NCBI RefSeq assembly: GCF_024509055.1
Contig: NZ_JANINM010000040.1
Span: 1-64,000, forward strand
Length of the DNA stretch: 64,000 nt
Source of the DNA: Mesorhizobium sp.
Lineage (GTDB): Bacteria; Pseudomonadota; Alphaproteobacteria; Rhizobiales; Rhizobiaceae
Reading direction: 5' to 3'
Part shown: positions 43,390 to 52,234 of the stretch, one piece after another
Layout of the letters: every line of letters begins with the position of its first letter
Numbering within the stretch: position 1 is the stretch's first letter
Notes under the pieces: generated by a model
Seen by the model: the letters and a program-made list of their open reading frames with translations, nothing else
The model's database searches: none
Told to the model about the DNA's origin: nothing
Position numbers and translations under genes: made by a program

Positions 43390-44498
43390 TGGCTACGACC
43401 GGTGAACCTTGGCGAGTTGGCGTCCTTTTTTCTCAATCCGGCGTCACGGGCGCGATTGAGGAAACCCAGCTCAAGGCTACGTTGCTCGGCATTTCGGAAA
43501 TCAACGATGCGGGCGGGGTGAACGGGCGCGAGATCGTGCCCATCATCTACGATCCGGTTTCAAGCACCGAGCTGTATGCACACTATGCGCGCAAGCTTCT
43601 GATCGAAGATCGGATCACGACGATTTTCGGTTGCTACACCTCCACCAGCCGAAAAGCCGTGCTCCCGCTGGTGGAGAGGGTCAACGCACTCCTGTGGTAT
43701 CCGACGCGCTATGAAGGCTTCGAATTCTCACCCAACATCATCTACACCGGATCGTCGCCAAATCAGAACACAATAGAGTTGATCAACTATCTGACCGCCC
43801 TACACGGCAATCGATTTTACCTCATCGGTACGGACTATTGCTACCCACGGCGCACCAACAGGATAGTGCGTGACGTGGTGTGCGGTCAGGGCGGCAGCAT
43901 CGTGGGCGAGACCTATCTCAGCTTCGGCGCCGACCAGCATGATTTTCGGCCTATCATACGTGAGATCCGTGACCTCAAGCCCGACGTGATCTTCTGCACG
44001 ATCGTCGGGCAGGCGATCTCATATTTCTACCAGGCCTATGCCGACGCCGGCTTCGAGCCCGGCAAAATGCCGATAGGAAGCCTGAACACGAGCGAAGCCG
44101 AATTGCGGCTGATGGGAACGGACGTCGGCCAGGGCCACATCACGGCGGCCACGTATTTCGAGAATGTGAGCAATCCCGAAAACGATCGCTTCGTGCGGAT
44201 GTTCAAGAAGCGCTTCGGTGACGATGAATCCACCAATATGTGCGCGGAATCGGCTTACTTTCAGGTGCACCTGTTTGCCGAGGCCGTTGCAGAGGTCAAC
44301 AGTATGGAAACGGATCTGCTGCGGCCGGCCATCCTGGGAAGGGAGATAGCAGCGCCGCAAGGAAAGGTCGGGATAGATTACAAGAGCAGCCACGCCGAAC
44401 TATGGACCCGGATCGGCAGGGCTGACGGGTCGGGCGGATTTGATATCTTGCGCGAGTCCGCGGTGGCGTTGCGCCCAGATCCGTTCCTCGTGACATAA
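43389..44498 (+). CDS. amiC: AmiC-like cytoplasmic amide sensor (periplasmic-binding fold)
   Basis: Protein of 369 residues without a signal peptide. It has the type-I binding-protein fold of AmiC/UrtA/FmdD: WRVGVLFSQSGVTGAIEETQ, GCYTSTSRKAVLPLVERVNA, LLWYPTRYEGFE and YTGSSPNQNT. In Pseudomonas, AmiC binds acetamide or butyramide and holds the antiterminator AmiR inactive. The absence of a signal peptide and the following ANTAR gene support the same role here. ATG at 43389 is used; an in-frame TTG lies at 43380. Confidence 0.82.
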   Translation: MATTGEPWRVGVLFSQSGVTGAIEETQLKATLLGISEINDAGGVNGREIVPIIYDPVSSTELYAHYARKLLIEDRITTIFGCYTSTSRKAVLPLVERVNALLWYPTRYEGFEFSPNIIYTGSSPNQNTIELINYLTALHGNRFYLIGTDYCYPRRTNRIVRDVVCGQGGSIVGETYLSFGADQHDFRPIIREIRDLKPDVIFCTIVGQAISYFYQAYADAGFEPGKMPIGSLNTSEAELRLMGTDVGQGHITAATYFENVSNPENDRFVRMFKKRFGDDESTNMCAESAYFQVHLFAEAVAEVNSMETDLLRPAILGREIAAPQGKVGIDYKSSHAELWTRIGRADGSGGFDILRESAVALRPDPFLVT

Positions 44499-44528
44499 GG
44501 TCGAAATGCGGGATTTCAGCCAGACACC

Positions 44529-45200
44529 ATGAACGATCGAGCATTGCATCACCACTCACGGGCGGCGAGCGCCGACGGGCGTCAACGCGCCAGCAGCGCC
44601 GAACCGAGGGCAACGCGCCATTCCGGTGCAGGCCAAGCGGATCTGCGCCAGGCCACGGTGCTTATCGCGCACCCCAAGGATCCACAAGGAACCACGCTGA
44701 TGCAGACGGTGCGTCGTGTGGTCAGCACCGTCGAAGTGGTGTGGCCCGTGCCTGTATTGCCGCCGCTCGGGTTCGACTATGCCATCGTCGCGCTCGACAG
44801 CGATGTGCTTCTTTCCGCACCCTGGCTGTCGGGCGCGCCGCCGCTGCCTATCGTTGCCGTGGTCGACGGCGAAAAGGGCATTGCGCCGGAAGTGCTGCGC
44901 CTGTCGAATGTCCAGGCCATAGTAGCGACGCCGTGCCAGCCGGCCGCCATAGCGGCAAACCTTACGCTGGCCCGCAGCGTTTTCAGCTACGAGCGGCGGA
45001 TGCAGAACAAGCTGGCGAAGCTGGAAGAGACGTTGCATGCGTCGCGCCAGATCGAGCAAGCCAAGCTTATCGTGATGCAGCAGCGAAAGCTGCGCGCGAA
45101 CGAGGCATACGACTACCTGCGCCGCCAGGCCATGACCAAACAGATGTCGGTAGCTGCAATTTCTGCAGCGCTAGTTGACGCGTATGGGCTAATCGACTAA
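44529..45200 (+). CDS. amiR: AmiR-like transcription antiterminator (ANTAR domain)
   Basis: Protein of 223 residues. The centre is a receiver-like domain without a clear phosphorylation site, as in AmiR. It is followed by a coiled-coil helix and a C-terminal ANTAR RNA-binding domain (about 160-223: QIEQAKLIVMQQRKLRANEA, YDYLRRQAMTKQMSVAAISA). The first 35 residues are an extension of unclear value, so the real start may be further inside. AmiR binds leader RNA and prevents termination; a strong terminator lies 96 bp after its stop codon, ahead of the amide/urea transporter operon. Confidence 0.82.
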   Translation: MNDRALHHHSRAASADGRQRASSAEPRATRHSGAGQADLRQATVLIAHPKDPQGTTLMQTVRRVVSTVEVVWPVPVLPPLGFDYAIVALDSDVLLSAPWLSGAPPLPIVAVVDGEKGIAPEVLRLSNVQAIVATPCQPAAIAANLTLARSVFSYERRMQNKLAKLEETLHASRQIEQAKLIVMQQRKLRANEAYDYLRRQAMTKQMSVAAISAALVDAYGLID

Positions 45201-45295
45201 CGTAAGCAACGGAATGAGCAACTTTGCTCGTTATGGTCCCTAGCGGACCAACCAGGTGGCAAAAGCGTCACCTCCCATAGAGGAACGAGATCGAG
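45201..45295 (+). promoter_or_regulatory. Leader RNA hairpins (probable ANTAR target)
   Basis: Hairpin 1 has a 7-bp stem and hexaloop AACTTT (45213-45232); hairpin 2 is TGGTCC-N5-GGACCA (45234-45250); hairpin 3 has a 7-bp stem and hexaloop AAAAGC (45254-45273). ANTAR proteins recognise two hexaloop hairpins; the loops here start with A but do not carry the G usually found at loop position 4. Confidence 0.45.
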
Positions 45296-45336
45296 CCTCG
45301 CGCAAACTCAGGTTACCTGAGTGCGCGGGGTTTTTT
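45296..45336 (+). terminator. Leader terminator ahead of the amide/urea operon
   Basis: A long stem (CCTCGCGC with GCGCGGGG, a two-base bulge, then ACTCAGG with CCTGAGT, loop TTA) is followed by T6. GAGG at 45280-45283 could pair with the 5' arm and compete with it. It ends either amiR transcripts or, with AmiR inactive, the downstream operon's transcript. Confidence 0.85.
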
Positions 45337-45510
45337 GTTTTCTGCTGACCGCGGCGCTTCCGGAGGAACAACAAGCCGCGCAAATAGCTGAAGTCCATCT
45401 GGGCCCATTGTCCCGGAGGGATAACCTTTGGCCAAAAGTAAAATACGCAACGGCAAGACCGATATGGTCTTGGCGAACGCTGAGACTATGCCTAACGGAG
45501 GATATATACT

Positions 45511-46548
45511 ATGGCACCATGGAAAATCAATAAGGAAGTCGACTACGAAGTCTTCGAGCTTGGCACGCTAAAGCTCCAAAACGGAATGTCGCTTCCTAAC
45601 GCGAAGCTGGCATACAAGACCTTCGGCAAGCTGAATGCCGACAAAAGCAATGTAATCATCCTGCTGACCTATATGGCCTCGACCCACTATGACAATCAGT
45701 GGGTGATCCGCGAAGGCGGTGCGCTCGACCCCAGCAAGTACTTTATCATCATCCCGAATATCTTCGGCAACGGGCTTTCATCGTCGCCGAGTAATCAGCC
45801 GGCGCCATATAACAAGGCGCGCTTCCCGCTTGTTACTTACTACGACAACATCAAGGCGCAGCAGCGTCTCCTCACCGAAAAGTTCGGCATCACCAAGATC
45901 AAGTTGGTGACGGGTTGGTCGATGGCCGCCGCCCAGACCTTCCATTGGGCTGCATTGTTCCCGGACATGGTCGAGGCCATCTGCCCGACAGCCGGATCGG
46001 CGAAGACCGCCAAGCACAATCACGTCATGCTCGAGGGCGTCAAGGCCGCGCTGACGGCCGACGATGCCTTCAAGGAGGGCTGGTACGACGAGCAGCCTTA
46101 CAAGGGGTTGCGCGCCATGGGCCGCGTTTATGCCGGATGGGGCTTCTCGCAGGAGTTCTTCCGCAAGGAGGAGTATCTCGAACTCGGCTACCAGTCGGTC
46201 GAGGACTTCGTCGTCGGCTACTGGGAGGACTGGTTCAACCTGCGAGACGCCAACAACATGGTGGCGATGATCCACACCTGGCAGGCCGGGGATATCAGCG
46301 ACAACGAACTCTACAATGGCGATTTCAAAAAGGCGCTTGGCGCGATCAAGGCCAAGGCGATCGTGATGCCGGGCAATTGCGACCTCTATTTCCCGCCGGA
46401 AGACAGCGAATTCGAAGTCGCGCATATGCCCAACGCCGAACTGCGGCCTTTCATTTCCAGTCACGGCCACTTCGCCGGCGGCTCGGGCCTGCGGCAGGCC
46501 GACGTAAAGTTCCTGGATAAGGCATGGAGGGAATTGCTTGGCGACTGA
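45511..46548 (+). CDS. Alpha/beta hydrolase, homoserine O-acetyltransferase (MetX)-like
   Basis: Protein of 345 residues with the MetX-type fold. The nucleophile motif reads GWSMAAAQ (GxSxG with the last Gly changed to Ala), the acid is in CDLYFPPED, and the His in SHGHFAGG. MetX enzymes transfer acetyl groups to homoserine, but many relatives are hydrolases. The position directly after the AmiCR leader and before an amide/urea transporter suggests amide or ester hydrolysis in the cell. A CGGAGGA site precedes the ATG. No amiE-type amidase gene is present in the block, so this is the best candidate for the missing amidase; that is inference. Confidence 0.75.
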   Translation: MAPWKINKEVDYEVFELGTLKLQNGMSLPNAKLAYKTFGKLNADKSNVIILLTYMASTHYDNQWVIREGGALDPSKYFIIIPNIFGNGLSSSPSNQPAPYNKARFPLVTYYDNIKAQQRLLTEKFGITKIKLVTGWSMAAAQTFHWAALFPDMVEAICPTAGSAKTAKHNHVMLEGVKAALTADDAFKEGWYDEQPYKGLRAMGRVYAGWGFSQEFFRKEEYLELGYQSVEDFVVGYWEDWFNLRDANNMVAMIHTWQAGDISDNELYNGDFKKALGAIKAKAIVMPGNCDLYFPPEDSEFEVAHMPNAELRPFISSHGHFAGGSGLRQADVKFLDKAWRELLGD

Positions 46549-46637
46549 GCCAGGCCGCCAAGCAGCGTGAAATTGAAATCCGCGAATCTACTGGCCGATA
46601 CCTGGCGGTTTCGGCCGTAAAACCAGGGGAACGAAAA

Positions 46638-47888
46638 ATGATGACGATAAATGGGAATCTCAGCCGCCGCGCACTCTTGAAATCCATGGCGACCACTGCT
46701 GCCGGGGTAGGCCTTCTGGGCGCCTCCGGATATGCCTCGGCGGCTGACGCCGAAATCAAGATAGCGAGCCTGCTCGATCTGTCGGGAGGCTTGGATGCGG
46801 CCGGCAAGCCCATGCAGGACGCCATGACGCTGGCGGTCGAGGAGATCAACGCAGCCGGCGGCCTCCTTGGCAAGAAGATTGGCCTGGTCACCTACGATAC
46901 CCAGACCGACATGCGTCTTTATCCGCAATATGCCCAGCAGGCGGCGCTGAAGGACAAGGTTGCCGCGGCGTTCGGCGGCATAACGTCAGCCTCTCGCGAG
47001 GTCATGCGGCCCGTCTTTCGGCGCTTGAACACCCTGTATTTCTACAACACCCAATACGAAGGCGGCGTCTGCGACCGCAATATTTTCTGCACCGGTATCA
47101 CGCCAGCGCAGAAGCAATCCAAGCAGGTTCCTTACGCCATGAAAAAATGGGGTAAGAAGATCTATACGCTGGCCGCCGACTATAATTACGGCCAGATCAC
47201 CGCCGACTGGACGCGCAAATACTGTGTCGACAATGGCGGCCAGATCGTCGGCCAGGATTTCTTTCCGCTCGACGTGACCAACTTCGGATCGACGATCCAG
47301 AAGATCCAGGAGGCCAAGCCGGACTTCATCTACACCGTCCTGGTCGGCGGCGCCCATCAGTCGTTCTATCGTCAGTGGGCGGCGGCCGGCATGAACACGC
47401 GTATCCCGATGGCTTCGACCACCATGAGCATCGGCGGCGAGCAGATGATCCTGGCTCCCGAAGAGACCAACGGCATCCTGCTCTGCTTCAACTATTTCGA
47501 GGCCCTCGACACTCCGGCCAACAAGGCCTTCCTCGAACGCTTCCACAAGCGGTTCGGCGCCGACTACCCGTACGTGACCGAACTGGCGATGGCGACCTAC
47601 CAGGCGGTCTACCTGTGGGCGGAGGGTGTCAAGCGGGCCGGCACCGCCGAACGGATGCCGGTCATCGAGGCCCTTGAATCCGGTGTCAGCCTCGATGGGC
47701 CCGCCGGCAAGTTCTCCCTCGATCCCCAGACCCACCACGCGGTCATGGATATCAACATCGGTCAGATCGAGAACCGCAAGGTCAAGATCCTTGAAAGCTA
47801 TGCGCAGCAGCAGCCGTCCGACACCTCGGGCGTCTGTGACCTGAAGAAGAACCCCAACGACAACACGATGTACGTCATCAAGGTCTGA
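46638..47888 (+). CDS. Urea/short-chain amide ABC transporter substrate-binding protein (UrtA/FmdD-like)
   Basis: Protein of 416 residues with a twin-arginine-type signal (SRRALLKSMATTAAGVGLLG). The mature part is a type-I binding protein (AEIKIASLLDLSGGLDAAGK; NTLYFYNTQYEGGVCDR) of the urea/amide group, the exported counterpart of the AmiC-like sensor. Urea or small amides are the likely ligands; the adjacent urease supports urea or amides that end as urea or ammonia. ATG at 46638 and 46641 are both possible. A GC-rich hairpin follows the gene. Confidence 0.84.
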   Translation: MMTINGNLSRRALLKSMATTAAGVGLLGASGYASAADAEIKIASLLDLSGGLDAAGKPMQDAMTLAVEEINAAGGLLGKKIGLVTYDTQTDMRLYPQYAQQAALKDKVAAAFGGITSASREVMRPVFRRLNTLYFYNTQYEGGVCDRNIFCTGITPAQKQSKQVPYAMKKWGKKIYTLAADYNYGQITADWTRKYCVDNGGQIVGQDFFPLDVTNFGSTIQKIQEAKPDFIYTVLVGGAHQSFYRQWAAAGMNTRIPMASTTMSIGGEQMILAPEETNGILLCFNYFEALDTPANKAFLERFHKRFGADYPYVTELAMATYQAVYLWAEGVKRAGTAERMPVIEALESGVSLDGPAGKFSLDPQTHHAVMDINIGQIENRKVKILESYAQQQPSDTSGVCDLKKNPNDNTMYVIKV

Positions 47889-47900
47889 ACCCCAATCCAC

Positions 47901-47932
47901 GTCGCCGGGCAATCCTCTGGGGGCCCGGCGAC
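47901..47932 (+). repeat. GC-rich hairpin after the UrtA-like gene
   Basis: Ten-bp stem GTCGCCGGGC (47901-47910) with GCCCGGCGAC (47923-47932), 12-base loop, no T tract. Probably protects the 3' end of the binding-protein message. Confidence 0.55.
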
Positions 47933-47953
47933 CCTTCAGAGGTCGTGCTGACT

Positions 47954-48820
47954 ATGGATCTGCTCACCGTTCTTTCCTTCGAGGCCCTGAGGGCCGTCGC
48001 GAGCCTTGCGCTGATCAGCGTCGGCCTCGCGATCATCTTCGGCATGATGCGGGTCATCAATCTGGCGCATGGCGAATTCCTGATGCTCGGCGGCTACGCC
48101 GCGATCGTCGCAAACAAGGCAGGCATCAACATCTGGGTGGCCGTCCTGGTCGTTGCCCCCATCGTTGTCGGATTGATCGGTGTCGTCATAGAGCGCGCCA
48201 TCATCCGATTCCTCTATGGGCGCCCGCGCGACACAATGCTCGCGACCTGGGGCCTGAGCCTGTTCCTAATAGGCATCACGACCACGATCTTCGGCAACAC
48301 GACAGAAGGCATTTCGGCGCCCGCGGGCTCACTCGAGGTCGGGAATTATCGCATCGCGGCATACTCGCTGATCATCGTGCTCATCGCCGCCGCCGTGTTC
48401 GCGGCGATCTGGGCGGTCATGAGCTTCACGAAGTATGGGCTGATTGCCCGAAGCACCATGCAGAACCCCGAAATGGCGGCGTCGCTCGGGGTCAGCCCGC
48501 CGACCGTATACGCCGTCACGTTCGGGATTGGCGCCGGACTAGCCGGGTTGGCCGGCGGCGTCATGGCGCCCGTTACCGGTATCGTCCCTACGATCGGCGC
48601 CGCTTACGTGGCCAAGGCCTTCATCACAGTGATCGGCGGCGGTCCGGCGGTGCTGGCCGGCACCGTCTCGGCTTCGGTTTTGTTCGGCGCCATCGATCAG
48701 ATCGTAACATTCCTTTCAACTCCGGTGATCGGCGAGGTGGCCCTTCTGGCCGCAGCCGTGGTGCTGCTGCGCTTTATGCCGCAAGGCATCACCGGCCGTT
48801 TCTTCAGGAGGTCATCATGA
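47954..48820 (+). CDS. Urea/amide ABC transporter permease (UrtB-like)
   Basis: Protein of 288 residues with about eight membrane helices and the branched-chain-type motif RVINLAHGEFLMLGGYAA near the N-terminus. It is the first of two permeases of a Urt/Liv-type transporter. An in-frame GTG at 47945 is a possible alternative start. The next gene overlaps its end by four bases (ATGA). Confidence 0.86.
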   Translation: MDLLTVLSFEALRAVASLALISVGLAIIFGMMRVINLAHGEFLMLGGYAAIVANKAGINIWVAVLVVAPIVVGLIGVVIERAIIRFLYGRPRDTMLATWGLSLFLIGITTTIFGNTTEGISAPAGSLEVGNYRIAAYSLIIVLIAAAVFAAIWAVMSFTKYGLIARSTMQNPEMAASLGVSPPTVYAVTFGIGAGLAGLAGGVMAPVTGIVPTIGAAYVAKAFITVIGGGPAVLAGTVSASVLFGAIDQIVTFLSTPVIGEVALLAAAVVLLRFMPQGITGRFFRRSS

Positions 48821-49848
48821 GCGGCATGCCCGGTGGAACCTGGGGGCTGCTAGGCGCCGCCATAGTGGGACTGGCAATTCTGTTCGCCATTCCATTGCTC
48901 GCCGATCCTGTCCTGATCATCGAGCTGACGTCCTACGTCATCCTGGCCATCCTGGCGCTGAGCCTCGGCGTAATCTGGGGCTATGGCGGCATTCTTTGCT
49001 TTGGCCAGTCGGCATTCTTCGGCCTCGGGGCCTACGCCTACGCCATCGCTGCAATCAATATGGGCGACAGCACTGTCCCGCTGGTGCTTTCCATCGTGGT
49101 GCCGGCGCTGTTTGCCGCCTTTCTGGGGTACTTCCTGTTCTATGCCAGGATCACGGATGTCTATTTTGGCGTGATCACGCTGACGGTTACGCTGATCCTC
49201 TACAAGTTGATGGGCTCCACATCCGGCGCGGAGTATACGATCGGTAGCGCCCCCATCGGCGGCTACAACGGCATTCCGGCAATTCCGCCCCTCAACCTGC
49301 CGGGTTCGCCCGATACGATCCTTTCTCTCGACGGGCTCTACTACGCTTCGGGTCTCACGCTGCTGGCCGTCTATCTTGGCCTGCGGCTGATGCTGAAGAG
49401 CCGCTTCGGGCAGGTATTGGTCGCGGTTCGTGAAAACGAGCGCCGCGCGGAATTGCTCGGCTATGATGCCCGTTTCTACAAACTCGCGGCGTTCACCCTG
49501 GGGGGCGGAATTGCCGGCCTGTCGGGCTGCCTGTTCGCCAACTGGGGAATGTTCATCAGCCCGGACGTCTTCAATCTCGCCCAATCCGCTCAAGTGATTA
49601 TCTGGGTAATCGTTGGTGGCACCGGAACGCTGCTCGGCCCGATCGTCGGATGCTTCCTGGTCCAGTGGCTCTCGACGCAACTCGGCACCCAGCAATACCT
49701 CAACGCCAACCTGGTGCTTGGCACCATTCTTATCGGCTTCGTGCTGCTCGTGCCCAAGGGCATCGTGCCCATGATCGCCGCTCTTTCGCAGCGCGCCTTC
49801 GTGCGTCGCCCGGCGATGGCCGCAATGCGGGAAAGGAGCGTGTCGTGA
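48817..49848 (+). CDS. Urea/amide ABC transporter permease (UrtC-like)
   Basis: Protein of 343 residues, about nine membrane helices, with the LivM/UrtC-type text GVIWGYGGILCFGQSAFFGL and RFGQVLVAVRENERRAELLG. It overlaps both neighbours by four bases, indicating tight coupling. Partner of the UrtB-like permease. Confidence 0.86.
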   Translation: MSGMPGGTWGLLGAAIVGLAILFAIPLLADPVLIIELTSYVILAILALSLGVIWGYGGILCFGQSAFFGLGAYAYAIAAINMGDSTVPLVLSIVVPALFAAFLGYFLFYARITDVYFGVITLTVTLILYKLMGSTSGAEYTIGSAPIGGYNGIPAIPPLNLPGSPDTILSLDGLYYASGLTLLAVYLGLRLMLKSRFGQVLVAVRENERRAELLGYDARFYKLAAFTLGGGIAGLSGCLFANWGMFISPDVFNLAQSAQVIIWVIVGGTGTLLGPIVGCFLVQWLSTQLGTQQYLNANLVLGTILIGFVLLVPKGIVPMIAALSQRAFVRRPAMAAMRERSVS

Positions 49849-50567
49849 CCGAATTCGTTCTGGAAACGCGCGCGCTCGAAAAGCGCTTCGGCGGCGTGGT
49901 CGCGGTTTCAAACGTGGACTTTCGCCTCGCGCCGCGCGAACTACGCTGTCTGATCGGTCCAAACGGCGCCGGGAAGAGCACGTTCTTCAAGATGCTCACC
50001 GCGCAACTGAAACCCACGACGGGCCAGATATTTTTTGGCGGCGCGGATATTACCGCGGCCCAACCGCATCAGGTCTGCCAGATGGGCATCGGCATCAAGA
50101 ACCAGGTGCCGGACGTTTTCAACAACCTTACCGTGACGGAAAACATTTCGGTCGCGGCGCGTTCACGCCACGGCAAGGCGCGCGCGGCCGCCATGGTCAG
50201 GGAAGTGATGGAACGGCTGTCTCTTACCCACCTGGCCAACAGCCTGGTCGCAAATCTCGCGCATGGCCAGCGCCAATGGGTGGAACTCGCCATGGTGGTT
50301 GCGATGGAGCCAAAGCTCATCCTCCTGGACGAGCCGACCGCGGGCATGACGGCCGACGAAACCAACAAGACCGCCGAACTGATCCGGGAGGCAAACAAGA
50401 CCGCTGCAATAGTGGTGGTCGAACACGACATGCAGTTCATCAAGCAAATCGCAAAGACTGTGACGGTCTTCCACCAGGGAAAAGTCCTAGTCGAGGACAC
50501 CATGGAAAACGTCCAGGGCAATCCCACGGTGCGTGAAGTCTATCTGGGCCATGACGATGATGATTGA
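49845..50567 (+). CDS. Urea/amide ABC transporter ATPase (UrtD-like)
   Basis: Protein of 240 residues. GTG start at 49845 follows AAGGAG and overlaps the UrtC-like stop. Walker A GPNGAGKST, Walker B LILLDEP and the LivG-type text GIGIKNQVPDVFNNLTV are present. The signature region reads LAHGQRQW instead of LSGGQ, as is common in UrtD/LivG proteins. Confidence 0.85.
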   Translation: MTEFVLETRALEKRFGGVVAVSNVDFRLAPRELRCLIGPNGAGKSTFFKMLTAQLKPTTGQIFFGGADITAAQPHQVCQMGIGIKNQVPDVFNNLTVTENISVAARSRHGKARAAAMVREVMERLSLTHLANSLVANLAHGQRQWVELAMVVAMEPKLILLDEPTAGMTADETNKTAELIREANKTAAIVVVEHDMQFIKQIAKTVTVFHQGKVLVEDTMENVQGNPTVREVYLGHDDDD

Positions 50568-51252
50568 GATCAACGACCTGCATTCCGGCTACGGTCGAAT
50601 TCCGATCCTGCACGGTATCGATCTGACCATGAAGCCTGGCGAGATCGTCGGAATTCTCGGCCACAACGGCATGGGCAAGACGACAATGCTGCGCACGCTT
50701 GCCGGCCATATCAAGACGACGCGGGGGCGGATTGCCTTCCAGGGTCGCGACCTGACACGCGCCGCGGCCTCCGAGCGTTCGCTTGCCGGTATCGGCTACG
50801 TGCCGCAGGGACGCGACATTTTTCCCCAACTGTCGGTTCTGGAAAATCTGCGCATGGGCGAGATCATGCGCGGCGGGGAGAGCGCCATTCCGGAGCTGCT
50901 CGAGCAATTCCCGGTGCTCAAGGACTTGCTGGACAGGCCGGGCCGCGGACTGTCAGGCGGCCAGCAGCAGATCCTCGCGCTGGCTCGCTGCCTCGCGGGA
51001 CGCCCCAAGCTCATCCTCCTGGACGAGCCCACAGAAGGGATCCAGCCATCGATCTGCGATCTCATCGTGGAGAAGCTGTCCGAATTGAACAAGAAACTTG
51101 GGCTGGCGATCATTCTGGTGGAGCAGGACATCCGCTTCATCAGGAAACTCGCCAACCGCGTGAAGATTATCCAGAAGGGGGTGTTTGTCGCCGAGCTGGA
51201 GCCATCCCAGCTCTACCAGCGCGAGGTGGTCGATGAACACCTTGGGATCTAG
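50551..51252 (+). CDS. Urea/amide ABC transporter ATPase (UrtE-like)
   Basis: Protein of 233 residues. Walker A GHNGMGKTT, signature LSGGQQQI, Walker B LILLDEP and the LivF/UrtE text YVPQGRDIFPQLSV are present. The start overlaps the end of the UrtD-like gene; ATGs at 50551, 50557 and 50560 are all possible. It completes a five-component transporter and is followed 17 bp later by urease accessory genes, suggesting one transcription unit. Confidence 0.85.
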   Translation: MTMMIEINDLHSGYGRIPILHGIDLTMKPGEIVGILGHNGMGKTTMLRTLAGHIKTTRGRIAFQGRDLTRAAASERSLAGIGYVPQGRDIFPQLSVLENLRMGEIMRGGESAIPELLEQFPVLKDLLDRPGRGLSGGQQQILALARCLAGRPKLILLDEPTEGIQPSICDLIVEKLSELNKKLGLAIILVEQDIRFIRKLANRVKIIQKGVFVAELEPSQLYQREVVDEHLGI

Positions 51253-51269
51253 TCGATAGGTCTCGGGTC

Positions 51270-51782
51270 ATGACGATGGCAGAGCTTCCGATGGTCATGT
51301 TGGACGCGATTGTAGGTTTGGCGACGGATCGGGAAATCAGCAGAAAGCTGCATCTTCTGGATCACGAGGGACGTGTCGAATTTATCATTCTCGACAAGGA
51401 GGAAATCGCGAGCCGCAGTCTCACCGTGAAGACAGACCGCGGCACGCCATGCACGATTTCGCTGTCACGCGCCCAACGGCTTGTTGATGGGGCCGTGCTG
51501 ATGATCGAAGACAGCCGGGCCATCGTCGTCAAAGCCGAGCCCGAACGCTGGCTGATCTTTCGCGCGCGCGACGCAGCCGCCGGACTCGAGCTTGGCTACT
51601 GCGCCGGCAACATGCATTGGCCGGTGCGCTTCGAGGGCGATCACCTCTACGTGGCTGGGGAATTCGGCACCAGGCATGTCCTCGACCGGCTTCGCCACGT
51701 GCTGGACCGCGGGGACGTGAGCTTCATCGGCGAGGGCAGGCAACACGGTGTCTCGGCGCCGAACGGTGGGAAGGGAAAGTGA
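51270..51782 (+). CDS. ureE: Urease accessory protein UreE, copy 1
   Basis: Protein of 170 residues with the UreE two-domain layout: a peptide-binding N-terminal part (IASRSLTVKTDRGTPCTISL) and a nickel-binding C-terminal part. The motif LGYCAGNMHWPVRFEG matches UreE LGN-x-H, and its His is the conserved interface nickel ligand. The C-terminal tail has three more His (RHVLDRLRHV, RQHG). Several ATGs near the start make its position uncertain. UreE delivers nickel to the UreFGD complex. The next gene, a second ureE, starts at its last stop-codon base. Confidence 0.83.
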   Translation: MTMAELPMVMLDAIVGLATDREISRKLHLLDHEGRVEFIILDKEEIASRSLTVKTDRGTPCTISLSRAQRLVDGAVLMIEDSRAIVVKAEPERWLIFRARDAAAGLELGYCAGNMHWPVRFEGDHLYVAGEFGTRHVLDRLRHVLDRGDVSFIGEGRQHGVSAPNGGKGK

Positions 51783-52234
51783 TGCTGCTGCTAGAACGCA
51801 TATTGGGTGACCGGCACGAAGACGCGTTCCATCACCTTCTGCACGACCTCGAGCATGACGGATTGGTCGAATATGTGACCATAGGCACTGCCGACATGGA
51901 CCGTCATCGGCTCAGGGCGCGCACCGATCGGGGGGAGGAGGTCGCGATTGCACTGCCGCGCGACCAGAAGCTCTTCGACGGAGCAATTCTGATGATCGGC
52001 GAAGGTCGCGCCATCGTCGTCCATTCCGACGAACAGCACTGGCTGCGGGTCTGTCCGCGAACCGCGGCCGACGCCCTCGAACTCGGCTATCACGCGGGCA
52101 ACCTGCATTGGCGTGTCCGCTTTGAAGGTACGGACTTGTTGGTCGCCGTCGAGGGACAGGCAGACGTCTACAAGGCGCGCATCGCCCCCTTGATCGCAGT
52201 CGGCCGGGTGACGGTTTCGGAGGAGGTTGAATGA
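51782..52234 (+). CDS. ureE: Urease accessory protein UreE, copy 2
   Basis: Protein of 150 residues, clearly homologous to the preceding gene product (RARTDRGEEVAIALPRDQKL; LGYHAGNLHWRVRFEG) and keeping the conserved His. It is shorter and lacks the His-bearing C-terminal tail, so it may have a different nickel capacity. The start codon shares its A with the TGA of copy 1, so the two are translated together, probably as partners in one complex. Tandem ureE genes are unusual. Confidence 0.82.
   Translation: MLLLERILGDRHEDAFHHLLHDLEHDGLVEYVTIGTADMDRHRLRARTDRGEEVAIALPRDQKLFDGAILMIGEGRAIVVHSDEQHWLRVCPRTAADALELGYHAGNLHWRVRFEGTDLLVAVEGQADVYKARIAPLIAVGRVTVSEEVE

Noticed and set aside
45428-45571. 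47-codon TTG-started frame (MAKSKIRNGKTDMVLANAET) with a GGAGGG site
   Set aside because: The ribosome site is good, but the frame runs out of frame into the MetX-like gene and shows no family; it might be a leader but cannot be supported.
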